NCBI GenBank assembly: GCA_022702705.1
Contig: CM040421.1
Location: 58,298,740 to 58,362,739 of the forward strand
Length of the DNA stretch: 64,000 bases
Direction: 5' to 3'
Source of the DNA: Papilionanthe hookeriana x Papilionanthe teres
Lineage: Eukaryota > Streptophyta > Magnoliopsida > Asparagales > Orchidaceae
The position numbers and the translations under genes are program-made. Positions 26,201 to 37,590 of the stretch are shown here, piece after piece; positions within the stretch are counted from its first letter, which is position 1, and each line of letters begins with the position of its first letter. The notes below the pieces were generated by a model, which did no database searches, was not told the origin of the DNA, and saw nothing but the letters and a program-made list of their open reading frames with translations.

Positions 26201-26368
26201 CTTTAAGCGTTTGAAAACTCCAAGTGAAGCAAATAAGTATTTTTTTGAATTTCTATGGGGCAAGGGTTCCATTGCTAGTCTTCTAAGATAGTCACCAGGA
26301 GAGTCTTATGTTTATACCTTAGGCTATTCTAAAGAATGACTAGACCTCAACAAAAAGTGAGGTCAACA
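23221..26368 (-). mobile_element. Old giant LTR-like copy O, segment 3 of 3
   Basis: This stretch follows R's target duplication and aligns in direct orientation with about 19640-23215 of R: a Tourist-free AT part, the GC-rich core at 23580-24420 with TTTAAATA at 24390-24397, the G/T-rich tract, and an end reading GTGAGGTCAACA at 26357-26368. It keeps the CA terminus that R has lost. It is clearly older than L and R. Candidate target duplication bases after it (26369-26373) cannot be checked because the other end is not found. Confidence 0.7.
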
Positions 26369-27361
26369 AGTGGTCATTTTAAAGATAATAATTTATTGAA
26401 CTTTTATATGTCTAGTGTAAATGGCATGAAGTTGTAACTTATATAACCTACCAAAAATTATGAAAGTTATCTTCGTACAATAAACTGGACATATATGGAT
26501 CATGTAATGGCCTAGAAAAGTGCAAAAATGCCTATAATTTGATTGCTTACTACAAAATAATCAAAGAATTGATCATGGACTATGAATATTTCTTTAGTAT
26601 AAGCTTTGTCTAGGCCTGGTAAGTGGGTATAGATCATTCATATATGATTCTACTTCAATCTTACATCCATAGTTGAGATTTAATAGCATAATAGATTTCC
26701 TAGGTGAAGTAGTCTACAATAACTTCTAAACATGAGTATGTTCTCCATAGTGATGATTTTTCAATTTTCTTTCATGATATAACAAACTAACTTGTCGTTA
26801 CTGTGGCTATGACAAGTGATGTTAATGAAAATTTCAGCAATGTTGGTCACTATTTTGAACATATCTTAATGTTTCATCACACCTATGAAAGATGTATTTC
26901 TTATGCATATCGCTATAAGAGCCATAAATGTACAAAGTTTCCTCTAGTTTAGAATCTTTTGGAAATGTTATATTTTTACATGGTAAAATGAAAGGCATTA
27001 AGAAGTGGTAGTCTTAAGGATGGAATTATAAGAAATTGATGCGCCAACGATTATCAAGTGTGCATGTCATAATAATGAATATATAATGTTATCAAATTCA
27101 ATAATGAAATTATTTAAATAATAATATCATTCGAAGAAAAAAAATTTAGATAAAATTTATTTAGCTAGAATATATTAATTTAAATAATATGTCAATATTG
27201 AAATACTTAATAATGATTATTATTACATATACATACAATAACATAGTGTTGGGCTACCAACGAAACAAGTTAAGATATGTTTCTTATTTCATATTTTAGG
27301 AAACAAAACTAAAACCTTTTTAACATTATAATGAAATCTCATCATGTGCTATTTCTATACA
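26369..27361. other. Intergenic AT-rich sequence
   Basis: Nothing coding is supported between the end of old copy O and the start of Athila element A. No terminal repeats, RNA gene or promoter is recognised. Confidence 0.6.
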
Positions 27362-29128
27362 TGAGTGATACACAAAAAAAGTTTGATTTTTCATATACAT
27401 TTTATGTTTATTTTTTGTGATATTACACTTTAAAGGAATGATTTTGTTATCTTATTGCATGTATATTGATTTTAAGCATTTGGAGCAAAAAGAAAGCAAA
27501 AAGAAAGAAATTTGGAGTCAAATGAAGCATTTTATGAAATGTACTAGCACCGACGGTGCCAGATTTGGCGCCCACAGTGCTAAAATTTAGAGGATCAGCT
27601 GTAAAAATAGATCTGGTACGGACGGCGCCAGAATGGGCACCAACGGCGCACCAATACAGAAGATTAGAGATTTAGGACTGACGACACTCGTGATGGTTAT
27701 TCTAAAAAATGCATTGAATTGAGATGATTTTTTGGAGAGGTGCTTGAGGCAACTCTTTGGAAAATTCATCCTAATCATAAAATAGAGTAAGTTTAAGTAA
27801 GAATTGGCATGAGTACAGGGGTAGGAAGGAAAAGGAGAATCGGAGGAACTGTGGTGTATGTGTAGAGGGTTGGGATTTTCTCAAAGCGTTGTAGGAGAAG
27901 AGATAATGTGAGAGATTTAATATAGAAATGAGTGGTGATGTAAAGAGAAAGTCAAAGGAACTTCAAAGAATTTGTGTGGGGAAGAGTTTAAGATAAGTTG
28001 TGTTTATTACTTGTGTTGTATGAACTTGTTTTTATATATAAAATCCATGTTTTGTTATAACTTTCTCATGAATTCTGAGTTCATTTTTTTGTCCTTCTCT
28101 TTGAAATGAGATATGATATTGTGATGGATTAGAATTGTTGTGCTAAAATATTTTATAAAAATTGTGATGATTTAAACTTGGAACTTCAATTACTTTTTGA
28201 TCTAACCAACTGAAATTTTAAAATTTGTTGTGAAACATACGATCCAAAAAGGCTATGCATTCAACAATAAAGTGAGAATCACATTCAATGCCATGGATGA
28301 GAATGCAGTCCATGAAGTTGAGTGCAAATAAATAGGGAAATATACTTTGATGGGTGTAGAATTGGAGATTTTAGAGTGACAGACTAAAATCCCCAATTTG
28401 GTCGAAGTGTTTAGAAACTAAAGTGAGTGTTAGCCCTCATGTGAGGGAGAGTTGGGAGCTCTGGAGTGAGAGTCAGTATCCTCCCAACCTAACTACTGAT
28501 TTAGGGACTAATACTTGGATTAGCCAATGTTCTTTATGCAGTTGGGAGATGATAAAGAATATGAATGCTCCTATTTGGCATAAAACAATTCTGAACAATC
28601 TGATTTATTCACTAACCATAACCTCATTGCTAGGAAAAGGATATTTTCTCCAACTTGAAACTTTAGATACAAAAAACCCTGCTTAGAATTAGAAAATTTT
28701 ACTTTGAAGCATTACAAAAATTAGTTTAGTAAACTTAGTATTTCAAATTACATTAAACATTGTCTACTTGCATTTCTTACTTAAGTTTTATTGGTTTCAA
28801 CATTGTGTGTTGTGCTACCGTTATAAGTTCATCTCATCCCTGTGGGATTGATACTTAGGACTCAATTAGAACCCTTTATTACTTGAGCGATACGTATACT
28901 TGCATTCGCAACCTAGTGGCACCATTTAATAATCATAATAACCTTTTAGCTCACTAGGGTTGGAAATTATAAGATAAATCTGATTATACTGAAGTGAATT
29001 GATTGTGATTGCTATTAATATTTCCAAATTAGCTGCATTGTGTGTTGTACTGTTGAAAGACATTTACAACATATAGAAATTAAATCGACTGACCACCATT
29101 GGTATTATTATATTCTTGCTCTACATCT
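27362..29128 (+). repeat. 5' LTR of element A
   Basis: It aligns throughout with 41250-43086: TTTGATTTTTCATATACATTTTATG near the start, the GC motif block, TATATAAAATCCATG-like DNA, and the conserved U5 box at 28841-28911 with GATACGTATACTTGC. Its last bases CATCT match CATCA of the 3' LTR with one change. The quasi-palindrome GCACCGACGGTGC is at 27547-27559. The two LTRs differ by many substitutions and small indels, so the insertion is old. Confidence 0.85.
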
Positions 29129-29134
29129 AGTTTT

Positions 29135-29152
29135 TGGTGTCGTTGCCAAGAA
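29135..29152 (+). other. Primer binding site of element A (tRNA-Asp-like)
   Basis: TGGTGTCGTTGCCAAGAA matches 13 of 18 positions of the plant tRNA-Asp primer-site sequence TGGCGCCGTTGCCGGGGA. It lies six bases after the 5' LTR. The changes are mostly C-to-T and G-to-A, as expected from methylated-CpG decay. Only one copy is seen here, unlike B and C. Confidence 0.75.
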
Positions 29153-29251
29153 GGTAACGGTAAATTAAGGGAGTAATTACAAACCTTGTTTGAACTATAA
29201 AACTTATATTTAGGAGTAGTTTTGTAGATTTATGTGCCTTTGTTTTTGTAT

Positions 29252-30960
29252 ATGCGTAGATTAGGATCCGAAGGTTTAGTACCTTACGATTCTGAGTTAG
29301 AAAGTAGTATTAGAAACATTCGAAAATCAAAAAATTATAAAATTTGAACGAAATGGCGAACAACTTATATAATCAAAGGATTGAAAATGATCAACATCAA
29401 AGACCTTTAAAAGATTATGCTAATCCTACAGTAGATGAAATTCATTCAAGTATACAAAACCTTGTTGTAGCTGCTAATTCAATTGAGCGTAAAGTACTAT
29501 TATTAAAATGGTACAAAATAACCACTTTGTGGATCACCAACTGAAGGCCTTAATTTACATCTTGCTAGTTTTCTAGAATTGTGCACTACATTTAAATATT
29601 ATGGGGTGTCAGAAGATGCTGTAAGGCTTAGAATTTTTCTTTTTGCATTAAGGAAAAAAGCTAAAATGTGGTTAAACTCATTAGAACCTGGATCTATTAG
29701 AAAATAAACAAATTTATATTAGAAATTCTTAGCAAAATATTTTTCATCATCATATACTGCTAATCTTAGAAATGATATTACATCTTGTTGTCAGTAAGAA
29801 GGGGAATCAATATACGAAGCTTGAGAATGATTTAAGGAACTTTGTAGGAAGTGTCCATATCATACTTTACTAGATTAGTTAATTATTCAAACTTTTTTAT
29901 AATGGATTAGTAGAATCTCTTAGATCGATTATTGACATTGCTGCTGAAGGATGATTGACGTCTAAACCATTTGATGAAGCCTATTCTTTAATCAAAGAAA
30001 TGACTACTAATAATTTCAATAAACCACTTAAAGGGTAACTTCTAAAAGAGTAGCTAGTATTCCTGATTCTGATGCTATATCCATTTTGGCTGCTCAAATT
30101 GTTGCAATGTCAAAGAAGATTGATCATTTTGGAATGAATTATTCTCAAATACCTCAAGTGATTGAGGAATATTCATTAGGACAATTGATAGATCCACAAA
30201 CATCATCATATGAGACTTTAAATGCAATAAACAATTGACCTAGTAATTCTTATTCTAATTATTATAATTCTAGTTGAACAATCACCTTAACTTAAGTTGG
30301 AATAATAATAACTAAAATGGGGTGAATCTAATGGGAAATACAAATAATTAGGGTAATAATAACTATAGAACTTCTTATCCACCAGGTTTTAATACCAACT
30401 CTCAATTTAAGTAGAAGAAATTGTCTATGGAAGAAGTTTTATTATAGTTAGGTAATTAATTGTAAAGTCGTGGAGCGCAATTGCAAAGTCAAGGGGCTTC
30501 AATTAGAAATATTGAAAATCAAAACAGATTGCTGCTAGCAATAGACCCCCAAGAACTCTACCCAGTAATATCAAAATCAATCCAAAAGATCAGAATAAAG
30601 AGAAAATTAAGGCTATTCAACTGAGAAATGGATGAGAATTGGAAAAAAATTTCCAAAAAGAAATTGAAGTTGAAAAGAAGGGGTGGAAATTGAAAAGTCT
30701 GACAAAGATACCTATCAAGACTTAGAGTATCCTATTACACCAATGAAAATTACAGTAGAGAAACCCCCACCTCCGTTTCCTCGAAGATTGAAATAGCAAA
30801 ATAGATATAAATAATTTGCAAAATTTATGGAAATACTTAAGAAGTTAACTATAAACATTCCATTTGTTGAAGCCTTAGAGCAAAAACCAAGTTATGTGAA
30901 ATTTATGAAGGATATACTTAATGAGAAAAGAAAGTTTACTGACAATAAGACTGTTGCACT
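29252..30960 (+). pseudogene. gag of element A, broken
   Basis: Capsid precursor of the element. ATG at 29252 opens a frame beginning MRRLGSEGL, equivalent to the gag starts in B (57865) and C (61794). A stop follows within about 30 codons, and the frame resumes with KDYANPTVDEIHSSIQ (29344-29544). Later blocks are in shifting frames: the retrotransposon gag domain (about 29600-29910), the SKPFDEAYSLI-like segment (29955-30000), an Asn-rich part (30220-30400), and the Pro-rich KPPPPFPRR-like and LKKLTINIPFVEAL linker (30760-30890). At least five frame breaks are visible. Homology is certain, but no product can form. Confidence 0.85.
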
Positions 30961-30999
30961 TAGAGAGGAGTGTAGTGCAATTATTTAGAAAAAGCTTCG

Positions 31000-31420
31000 C
31001 GGAAAACTTAAGGATCTTGTAAGTTTTACTATTCCTTGTGCTATTAGTGAAAGATTCTTCGGAAGAGCTTTAGGAGATTTGAGAGCTAGTATTAATCTTA
31101 TGCCTCTTTCTATTTTTACAAAGTTGGATTTAGGAGACATTTCTCCCACAACTGTAACTCTTCAGTTAGCTGATCATTCGATTACTTATATAAAGGGAGT
31201 TGTAGAAGATGTGTTACTTACGGTTGATAAGTTTATTTTCTCTGTGGATTTTATTGTTTTAGATATGAAAGGAGATAAGGAGATTCCTATTACTCTTGAA
31301 AGACCATTCTTGCAACTGGGAGAGTTATGATAGATGTTTAAAAAGGAGAATTAATCATGAGAGTCAATGATCAAGAGGCTAGTTTTAATATATCCAAATC
31401 TGTGAAATATCCTGCAAAAG
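31000..31420 (+). pseudogene. Aspartic protease of element A
   Basis: Retropepsin-like region. The frame 31079-31330 carries SINLMPLSIF and FIVLDMKGDKEIPI, the flap-to-C-terminal part of the Athila protease, with the substrate-binding core kept. The active site reads DLRAS where B and C have DLGAS, so the Gly after the catalytic Asp position is lost. The end of the domain is frameshifted near 31330 (ERPFLQLGEL instead of a GRPFL-type continuation). It follows gag and leads into RT. Inactive by inference. Confidence 0.8.
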
Positions 31421-31739
31421 AAAAAGTTGACGAATGCTTTAGATAAAAAATTGTGATTATTTAAGTAATGAGCATTTTAAGGAAAATTTTGAAGAGAAAC
31501 AAGATCAAGTAGAGCTTGCATCTGAAAGTGAAGATGAAATACAAGAAAAGCCTATTGAAATGAGTAATGAGAGGTTAAATTATGTTCAGGAAAGATTTGA
31601 AATATTGGATATTGCGAAAAATAATAATAAAAGTTTTGATCCATCATTTATAAAACAGATTGAAGTGGAAATGAAAATACTTTAATGCATTTAAAATATG
31701 CATTTGTGGGAGATTTATCTACATTACTGTTATTGTAAC

Positions 31740-33180
31740 TTCTGAATTAAATGAATCACAAGAGCAAAGACTAGTGGAAACTTTTAAAAAGTATAAGAAA
31801 GCCTTTAGACGAACGTTAGTTGATATCAAAGGAATCAGTCCTTCAATCTGTATGCATAGAATTTTATTGGATGATTATTATGAACCTAAGACTGATCCTC
31901 AAAGGAGGTTGAATCTGATAATGAAAGAAGTGGTTAAGAAAGAAATATTGAAATGGTTAGATGCTGGAATAATATATCCAATTTCAGATAGTGCTTGGGT
32001 AAGCCCAATTCATTGTGTTTCAAAGAAGGGGGGTGTGATTGTAAATGTGAATGATAAAAATGAATTAATACCAATAAGACAAGTCACTGGTTGCTGAATT
32101 TGTATCGAATATAGAAAATTCAGCCACCCAAAAAAATCATTTTCCTTTACCTTTTCTGAATCAAATGCTAGATAGGTTAGTTAGGCATAGATATTTTTAC
32201 TTTTTAGATGGATATACTGGATATCATCAGATTTCAATTGCTCATGAGGATCAAGAGAAGACAACATTTACTAGTCTTTATGAAATATTTGCTTTTAGGC
32301 GAATGCCCTTTGGATTATGTAACACACCTGCAACTTTCAACGATGTCTTATGTCATTTTTCAGTGATTTAATTGAAAAAGGAATTAAAATTTTTATGGAT
32401 GATTTTTTAGTGTTCGAAACTTCATTTGAATCTTATTTAAATCATTTTAAGAAAGTTCTACAACATTGTGAAAAGACAAATTTAGTTCTAAATTGAAAAG
32501 AATGTTAGTTTAAGGTTGCAAGAGGAATTGTATTTGGGCATAAAATTTTTTGAAAATAGCATGGAAGTAGATCCAATAAAAATTAAAGTTATTGAGAAAT
32601 TACCTTCTCTTACCACTATAAGAGGTGTTAGAAATTTTTTAGGACATGCTGGTTTTTACAGACTGTACATAAAAGATTTTTCGAAAATTACTAAGCCTCT
32701 ATGCCAACCTTTAGAAAAAGATGTAAAATTTGGTTTTAATGAAGAATGTCTTCATGTCTTTGAACTATTGAAAAAAAAAATTAATCACCAACTATAATTG
32801 TTTCACTTGATTGGGAGAAATCATTTAAATTAATGTGTGACACTAGTGATTATGCTATTGGAGCTGTCTTAGGACAAATATACAATTTTTTTAAAATTAA
32901 ATATTTTGCTAGTAAAACTCTGAATGAGGCTTAAATTAATTACACTAACACTGAAAAAGTGTCATTAGCAATTATTTATGCTTTTGATAAGTTTAGATCT
33001 TAATAGTCACTAAATGTATTGTGCATACAAACTATTCTGCTATCAGATACTTAATGTAAAAGAAGGATGCAAAACCAAGATTGATCAGATGGGTACTTCT
33101 GATGCAAGAATTTGATTTTATTATTGCTGATAGGAAAAGAACTGATAATCAAATAACTAATCATTTATTTAGATTAGAAC
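31740..33180 (+). pseudogene. Reverse transcriptase-RNase H of element A
   Basis: Fragments in several frames cover the whole RT and RNase H. RT palm N-terminal part is at 31774-32097 (AGIIYPISDSAWVSPIHC, then a stop where Trp is expected). FLDGYTGYHQI and MPFGLCNTPATF are at 32165-32371. The catalytic FMDD is encoded at 32392-32403, outside those frames. The thumb/connection with RNFLGHAGFYRLYIKDFSK is at 32516-32797. RNase H begins near 32830 with a CDTSDYAIGAVLGQ-like segment, so the first catalytic Asp is present, and later parts carry stops. Synthesis of element cDNA would be its role; it is dead. Confidence 0.85.
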
Positions 33181-33239
33181 ATGAAGAATCAGCTGATTTT
33201 GAAGGGTAAATAAATGAAACCTTCCCCAATGAACAATTG

Positions 33240-33699
33240 TATAGTATTAATGAATATCATGTCTCGTGGTATGCTGATATTGTGAAATTTATTGTGAGTG
33301 ATATTTTACCAAATAAACTGCCAAATCAACAACATATAAAATTCATTAATGATGCAAAATTTAACTTTTGGGATGACTTATATTTGTATAAGCAATAGAA
33401 AGATCAAGTTATTCGAAGATGTGTACCTTATGAAGAAACTGAAGAAATTATCCAAAAGTGTCATGATTCTGAATTTGGAGGTCATTTTGGAATTAATAAA
33501 ACTGCACATAAAATATTACAATATAGATTTTATTGGCCTACTATTATTAGTGATGTTAATGCTTATATTAAAACTTGTGATAGGTGTCAGCGAGTAGGAA
33601 TTATTTCAAAAAGAAATGAACTACCTCTAAATTTTACATTAGAAGTTGAATTTTTTTATCTTTGGGGATTAGATTTTATGGGACCATTTATACCTTCAT

Positions 33700-33797
<98 letters not shown>

Positions 33798-33908
33798 ATC
33801 GCAGTAGATTATGTATCAAAATGGATTGAGGCTGTAGCTTTACCTAGATGTGATGCTCGGAGTGTTTCAAAATTTTTAATTAAAAATATTTTTACAAGAT
33901 ATGGATAA
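33240..33908 (+). pseudogene. Integrase of element A, truncated, with AT expansion
   Basis: The N-terminal zinc-binding part is partly legible (CHDSEFGGHFGINKT-like near 33460, CDRCQ near 33580). The core starts at 33678 with MGPFIPS and, after a long Tyr-Ile run from an AT microsatellite, continues IAVDYVSKWIEAVALPRC with the first catalytic Asp. The homology stops at FTRYG (33907); the second Asp, the Glu and the whole C-terminal domain present in B are missing. The next bases belong to a GC motif found before the env-like frame in B, so an internal deletion joined mid-integrase to that region. Confidence 0.85.
33704..33795. repeat. (AT)46 microsatellite inside integrase
   Basis: A pure AT run of 92 bp. 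The reading frame passes through as alternating Tyr and Ile and re-enters conserved integrase sequence in frame. Element B has SSEKICILLAVDY at this spot, so an ancestral Tyr-Ile codon stretch probably seeded the repeat. Confidence 0.95.
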
Positions 33909-33917
33909 GTTATTGAA

Positions 33918-33962
33918 TGGGTGCCGACGGAGCCACATTTCAGTGCTGACGGCGCTGCAGTT
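33918..33962 (+). repeat. GC quasi-palindrome before env-like frame of A
   Basis: GTGCCGACGGAGCC and AGTGCTGACGGCGCT carry the same CCGACGG/CTGACGG core as GCACCGACGGTGC in A's own LTR. It is the counterpart of the GC words flanking the env-like region in B. Confidence 0.6.
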
Positions 33963-34071
33963 CTGTAATATAGTTTGGAAGCTTTTATTTACGGTTTTTT
34001 GCAGTTTTGGATGGATTTTTCATCTTTAAAACTCCTTAAACTTGTTTTTAAAAGACAAATAAGCCAGAAAA

Positions 34072-35270
34072 ATGAAAAGGCATCTACCAAATATGCATCC
34101 CATGGCTTCCAACTCCCAAGGAACTTCAAGATTTGGGGTTTTCAATAGAAGAAAATTGATCAGTTTCGATATGCATAAAATTTATGATAAAGTTGTTGTG
34201 AAGAAGAGATTGACCAATGAAAGTGGTTTTGAGAATCTTGAACGAAATACTCTTAGTACTCAAGTGGAAGAAATCATTGTGCAAAGACTTTGGGAAATAT
34301 TATGTTACACTACCACTGCAATAGCCGTGCCTGTGGTGAAAGAAATTTATACAAATCTTCATGGGATCAACCAAAGAGTCATCTATGTTTGAGGCAGGAA
34401 GGTACCATTCACTCTTACAAGAATAAATGATTTTTTTATGATTGAAAGCATTCCAATTTGCCATTACGCTAATTTTGTGCCCACAAGAGACATTATGAAT
34501 GAGGTGTATCGATATCTAACTAATGAAGATAGAAATTGGGAGATTTGAGATAATGGGCATTTAAATTTTCTTCTTCATTATTAACTTCTGAGTCAATGAA
34601 ATGGCATCTCTTTATTTCTATGAAATTACTCCTGACAATGAAAATCAGTAAAGTTACTAAAGAAAGCTCTATTTTGAATTATTATATTCAAATGAGAAGA
34701 CCGATTAATGTGGGTGCAATAATTGTTAAATCAATGTTGGGTTTGAATACAAATGGATCTACATATGGGTTAGGATATCCATCTACCATATTCCTGCTCT
34801 ATAGCCAGTCACAAGTACCTTATGATTGCTAGGAGAAAGTGCTTCTTCCCTAGAAGCCCATGAACTCAAAAATTAATTGTGATCGTATAAATAATGGAGA
34901 AGTTAATGATATGAATGTTCTTGTGGATCAATCATCACTACATTCATCACCTATACGACCTCGTTTTCCTGATAGTTCATATATTATTCTAAGAAAGATT
35001 AAGAAATTGGATAAAAGAAGTGCAAAATGTTATGAGTGCAATTAATAATATTTATGAATTCTTTGATCATTTGGATTGGAGGATGAATGAACACTTTGAT
35101 TATGCTGGGCGCATTAAGATGGTATGATAAACATGTTTGAGAAAAATGATTGGATTGCAGAAGATTCAACAGGTGAATTTCCATATCGTCCTTTCCATAA
35201 CTTGTATTTGCATCACCAATATATTGGAGACATCAAAGGAAATGATAACTTAGATGATGATAAGGAGTAG
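34072..35270 (+). pseudogene. env-like (plant transposon protein) frame, copy 1 of A
   Basis: Post-integrase frame of Athila elements, related to the domain annotated as putative plant transposon protein; its function is unknown, and an envelope-like role has been proposed. The frame at 34072-34392 contains EEIIVQRLWEILCYTTTAIAVPVVKEIYTNL, matching HNWQRFCYFTVVAVIPVVREFYANF in B. Beyond a stop at 34390 the homology goes on in other frames (SILNYYIQMRRPINVGAII at 34671-34730), ending with an acidic tail near 35240-35268. The GC motif at 33918 precedes it. A second, diverged copy follows at 35668. Confidence 0.75.
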
Positions 35271-35667
35271 TAACTTTGAAATTTGGACTCTTTAGTGTTT
35301 GAATTTATGTGTGATTGTGTTGAAATTTGGAGATGAAAACCTATTTTTACCATTTTGGATCATCTTCTTCCTCTAGTTATGGGTGAAACATCAACTTGGG
35401 CTTGCATAAACTCGGATATGAGGCAATTTTAAGGCTAGAAAGGTTTGGACTTCATCTTCTCTTGGTAAAGTGCTCTACTTTAAATAGAATTGTTTTTTCA
35501 CCATGGATTTCTACTACATTGTGGAGATCCAAAAATTAAAGTTTTTAGAGAAAACTCTGAGAGAAACCATAGTGTTAAGATTCTCACTCTTGAGATTGAT
35601 TTTTGGAGTTTACTACATTGTTATTATGCATTTATTTAGATTTATTTTCAATTTTATAGAAATTATT

Positions 35668-36756
35668 ATGGCTTCAAAAATGAAGAGAAAATTGGATTTT
35701 GATTAAAAGAAATTTGTAAATGTGAGAGCACAATATCATTTTAACACCCAACTCCTTACAAAAAAGTTAATTCAAGAGCAAGCTTTTGAAAAACTAAGAG
35801 GTGTTGTGGAAAGGTTAATTGTTGCTCGACAGTGGGAAACCTTCTATTACTTTACAACAGTAGTAGTGGTTAACATTGTAAGAGAGTTTTATGCTAATCT
35901 TAGGGAAACTTCTGAAGATCAAATTTTAGTTCGTGGAAAAAAATGGATTTTACTCTTGAATGGATTAATACCTTATATCAGTTAGAATATACTTATGTTT
36001 GTGAATATTCATCAATTAGTGCCATTGTTTTTGATTTGGATGAAGTCATTTCTTATTTAATTGATGGAAAGGGAACTTGGAAAATAAAGAACAACAATAA
36101 GGTTTACTTCTCTGCTTCTATGTTAAATGCAACATTGAAGGCATGACATTACTTTATTTCCACATAACTTCTTCCTACTTATCACCATAATGAAGTAACT
36201 AGAGAGAGCTATTTTGAATTTTTGTATTCAACAAATGAAGCACATTAAAGTCGGGTCTATTATTTGTTGACATGTTCGGGCTATTTCTAAAGGAGAGACT
36301 ACTGGAGGTTTGGGGTATTCTGACTTGATTTTCACCTTGTGTGAACGATTAGGAGTACATTTTGATCAAAATGAAGAAAGAATTGAGCCCTTAAAACCTA
36401 TCAGTAAGACAAATAATCTTACTTACGAATATCATGCTGGATGGAGAACTAGTAATAGGAGTCGTGACATTCCTTCTACCTCTAGCACTCCTTCTCTACA
36501 AGGTCTTATGGAGCAGCTTATGATTTAACAATGAGATTTGCTGACTATTCAGAAAAGAATTTATAGTTTGAAGGCCCGAAGTTCTTATAATGATGAATTT
36601 ATGAAGGATAAGGTCGATTATGATATTGCTCATAATGAATCCTTGGTTAGATACTTGAGAGGAGATCATTCTGTAGAAATCCCTGCTGGCCCCAATTTCC
36701 CTCCATTTGTGTCTGATATTGAAGATGATGAGATGGAAGCTGATCATGAAGAGTAA
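35668..36756 (+). pseudogene. env-like frame, copy 2 of A
   Basis: It starts MASKMKRKLDFD, similar to MASNSQGTS of copy 1, then hits a stop. The conserved block VERLIVARQWETFYYFTT...REFYANLRE lies at 35722-35985. The middle part is frameshifted. 36310-36528 carries GLGYSDLIFTLCERLGV, and 36538-36756 ends in an acidic tail, FPPFVSDIEDDEMEADHEE. The same acidic end is seen in B. No signal peptide or clear transmembrane helix is visible, which argues against a classical envelope. The arrangement suggests tandem duplication of the env-like unit in this lineage, or recombination between two elements. Confidence 0.75.
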
Positions 36757-37498
36757 ATGATTGATAATTTATTGTTATGTGTGTGATTGGAGTACTTTTT
36801 ATTTTTATTAGTTTTTTGTTTTATTTTAATTAGTTGAACTTTGCTTTTTGCTGGTGTGTTAATTCAGTTATTGGACTTGTAGTGTAGATTTGGATTGTTG
36901 GTATTGTTATTTTTATTTCATTTTATATGTTATTTTTAAATGTTTGTTTGCTTTTAAAGATTGTGTTGTGAATTTTCTTTACGCTGCAAATCTTTTGAAG
37001 AATTAGGTTTAGAACTTTTCTACATCACTATATATTTGCTCTTTTTAATTCATACCAGCATAGTTTCAAATTTAGAAATCCAGCACGAAAGGTTAGTCTT
37101 TTTGAATTTATTTAATGTTTTCTTTCTACGAACATTTTTGCTCTAAATGTTTACATATTAAAAATGGTAAGTTTGGGGGGGGAAGAGAAAAAAATCTTTT
37201 TAAAAGAAAAGACTAAAATGTTATTTGTCCTCAATGAACTATATTTTTAAAACTATAGTTAACAAAATTTTTGGAAAGAATTTAACTTTAGAAAGTTATA
37301 TTTATGATTTTATTTAGATATTATAATAGACTTGAAAATTAAGGTTTAATAATAAAAGTTAAGTTTAGGGTTAAGATTTTTAGTATAAGAGTATAAGACT
37401 ATAGTTTACTATTTAAATTAAAGAAAATTGTATTTTTGAAATATTATGAGTCTTAGGATTGAAACTTTATGAAATAATTTTAATACTAATTTTAACAC
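36757..37498 (+). other. Non-coding 3' region of A with upstream purine tract
   Basis: AT-rich sequence after the env-like frames. A polypurine tract, GTAAGTTTGGGGGGGGAAG, lies at 37167-37185 and resembles the tract next to the 3' LTR. TTATTTGTCC at 37221-37230 is complementary to GGACAAGTAA at 41220-41229. The nested LINE interrupts this region at 37499. Confidence 0.65.
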
Positions 37499-37590
37499 TG
37501 CCGTTGCCGGTCTCAAGCCAGGATGTGAAAAGTGGAGGGTTGTGTTAGGTAGTCGACAGCCAGCGTAAAACTTGTCGAAAAAATCATGAC

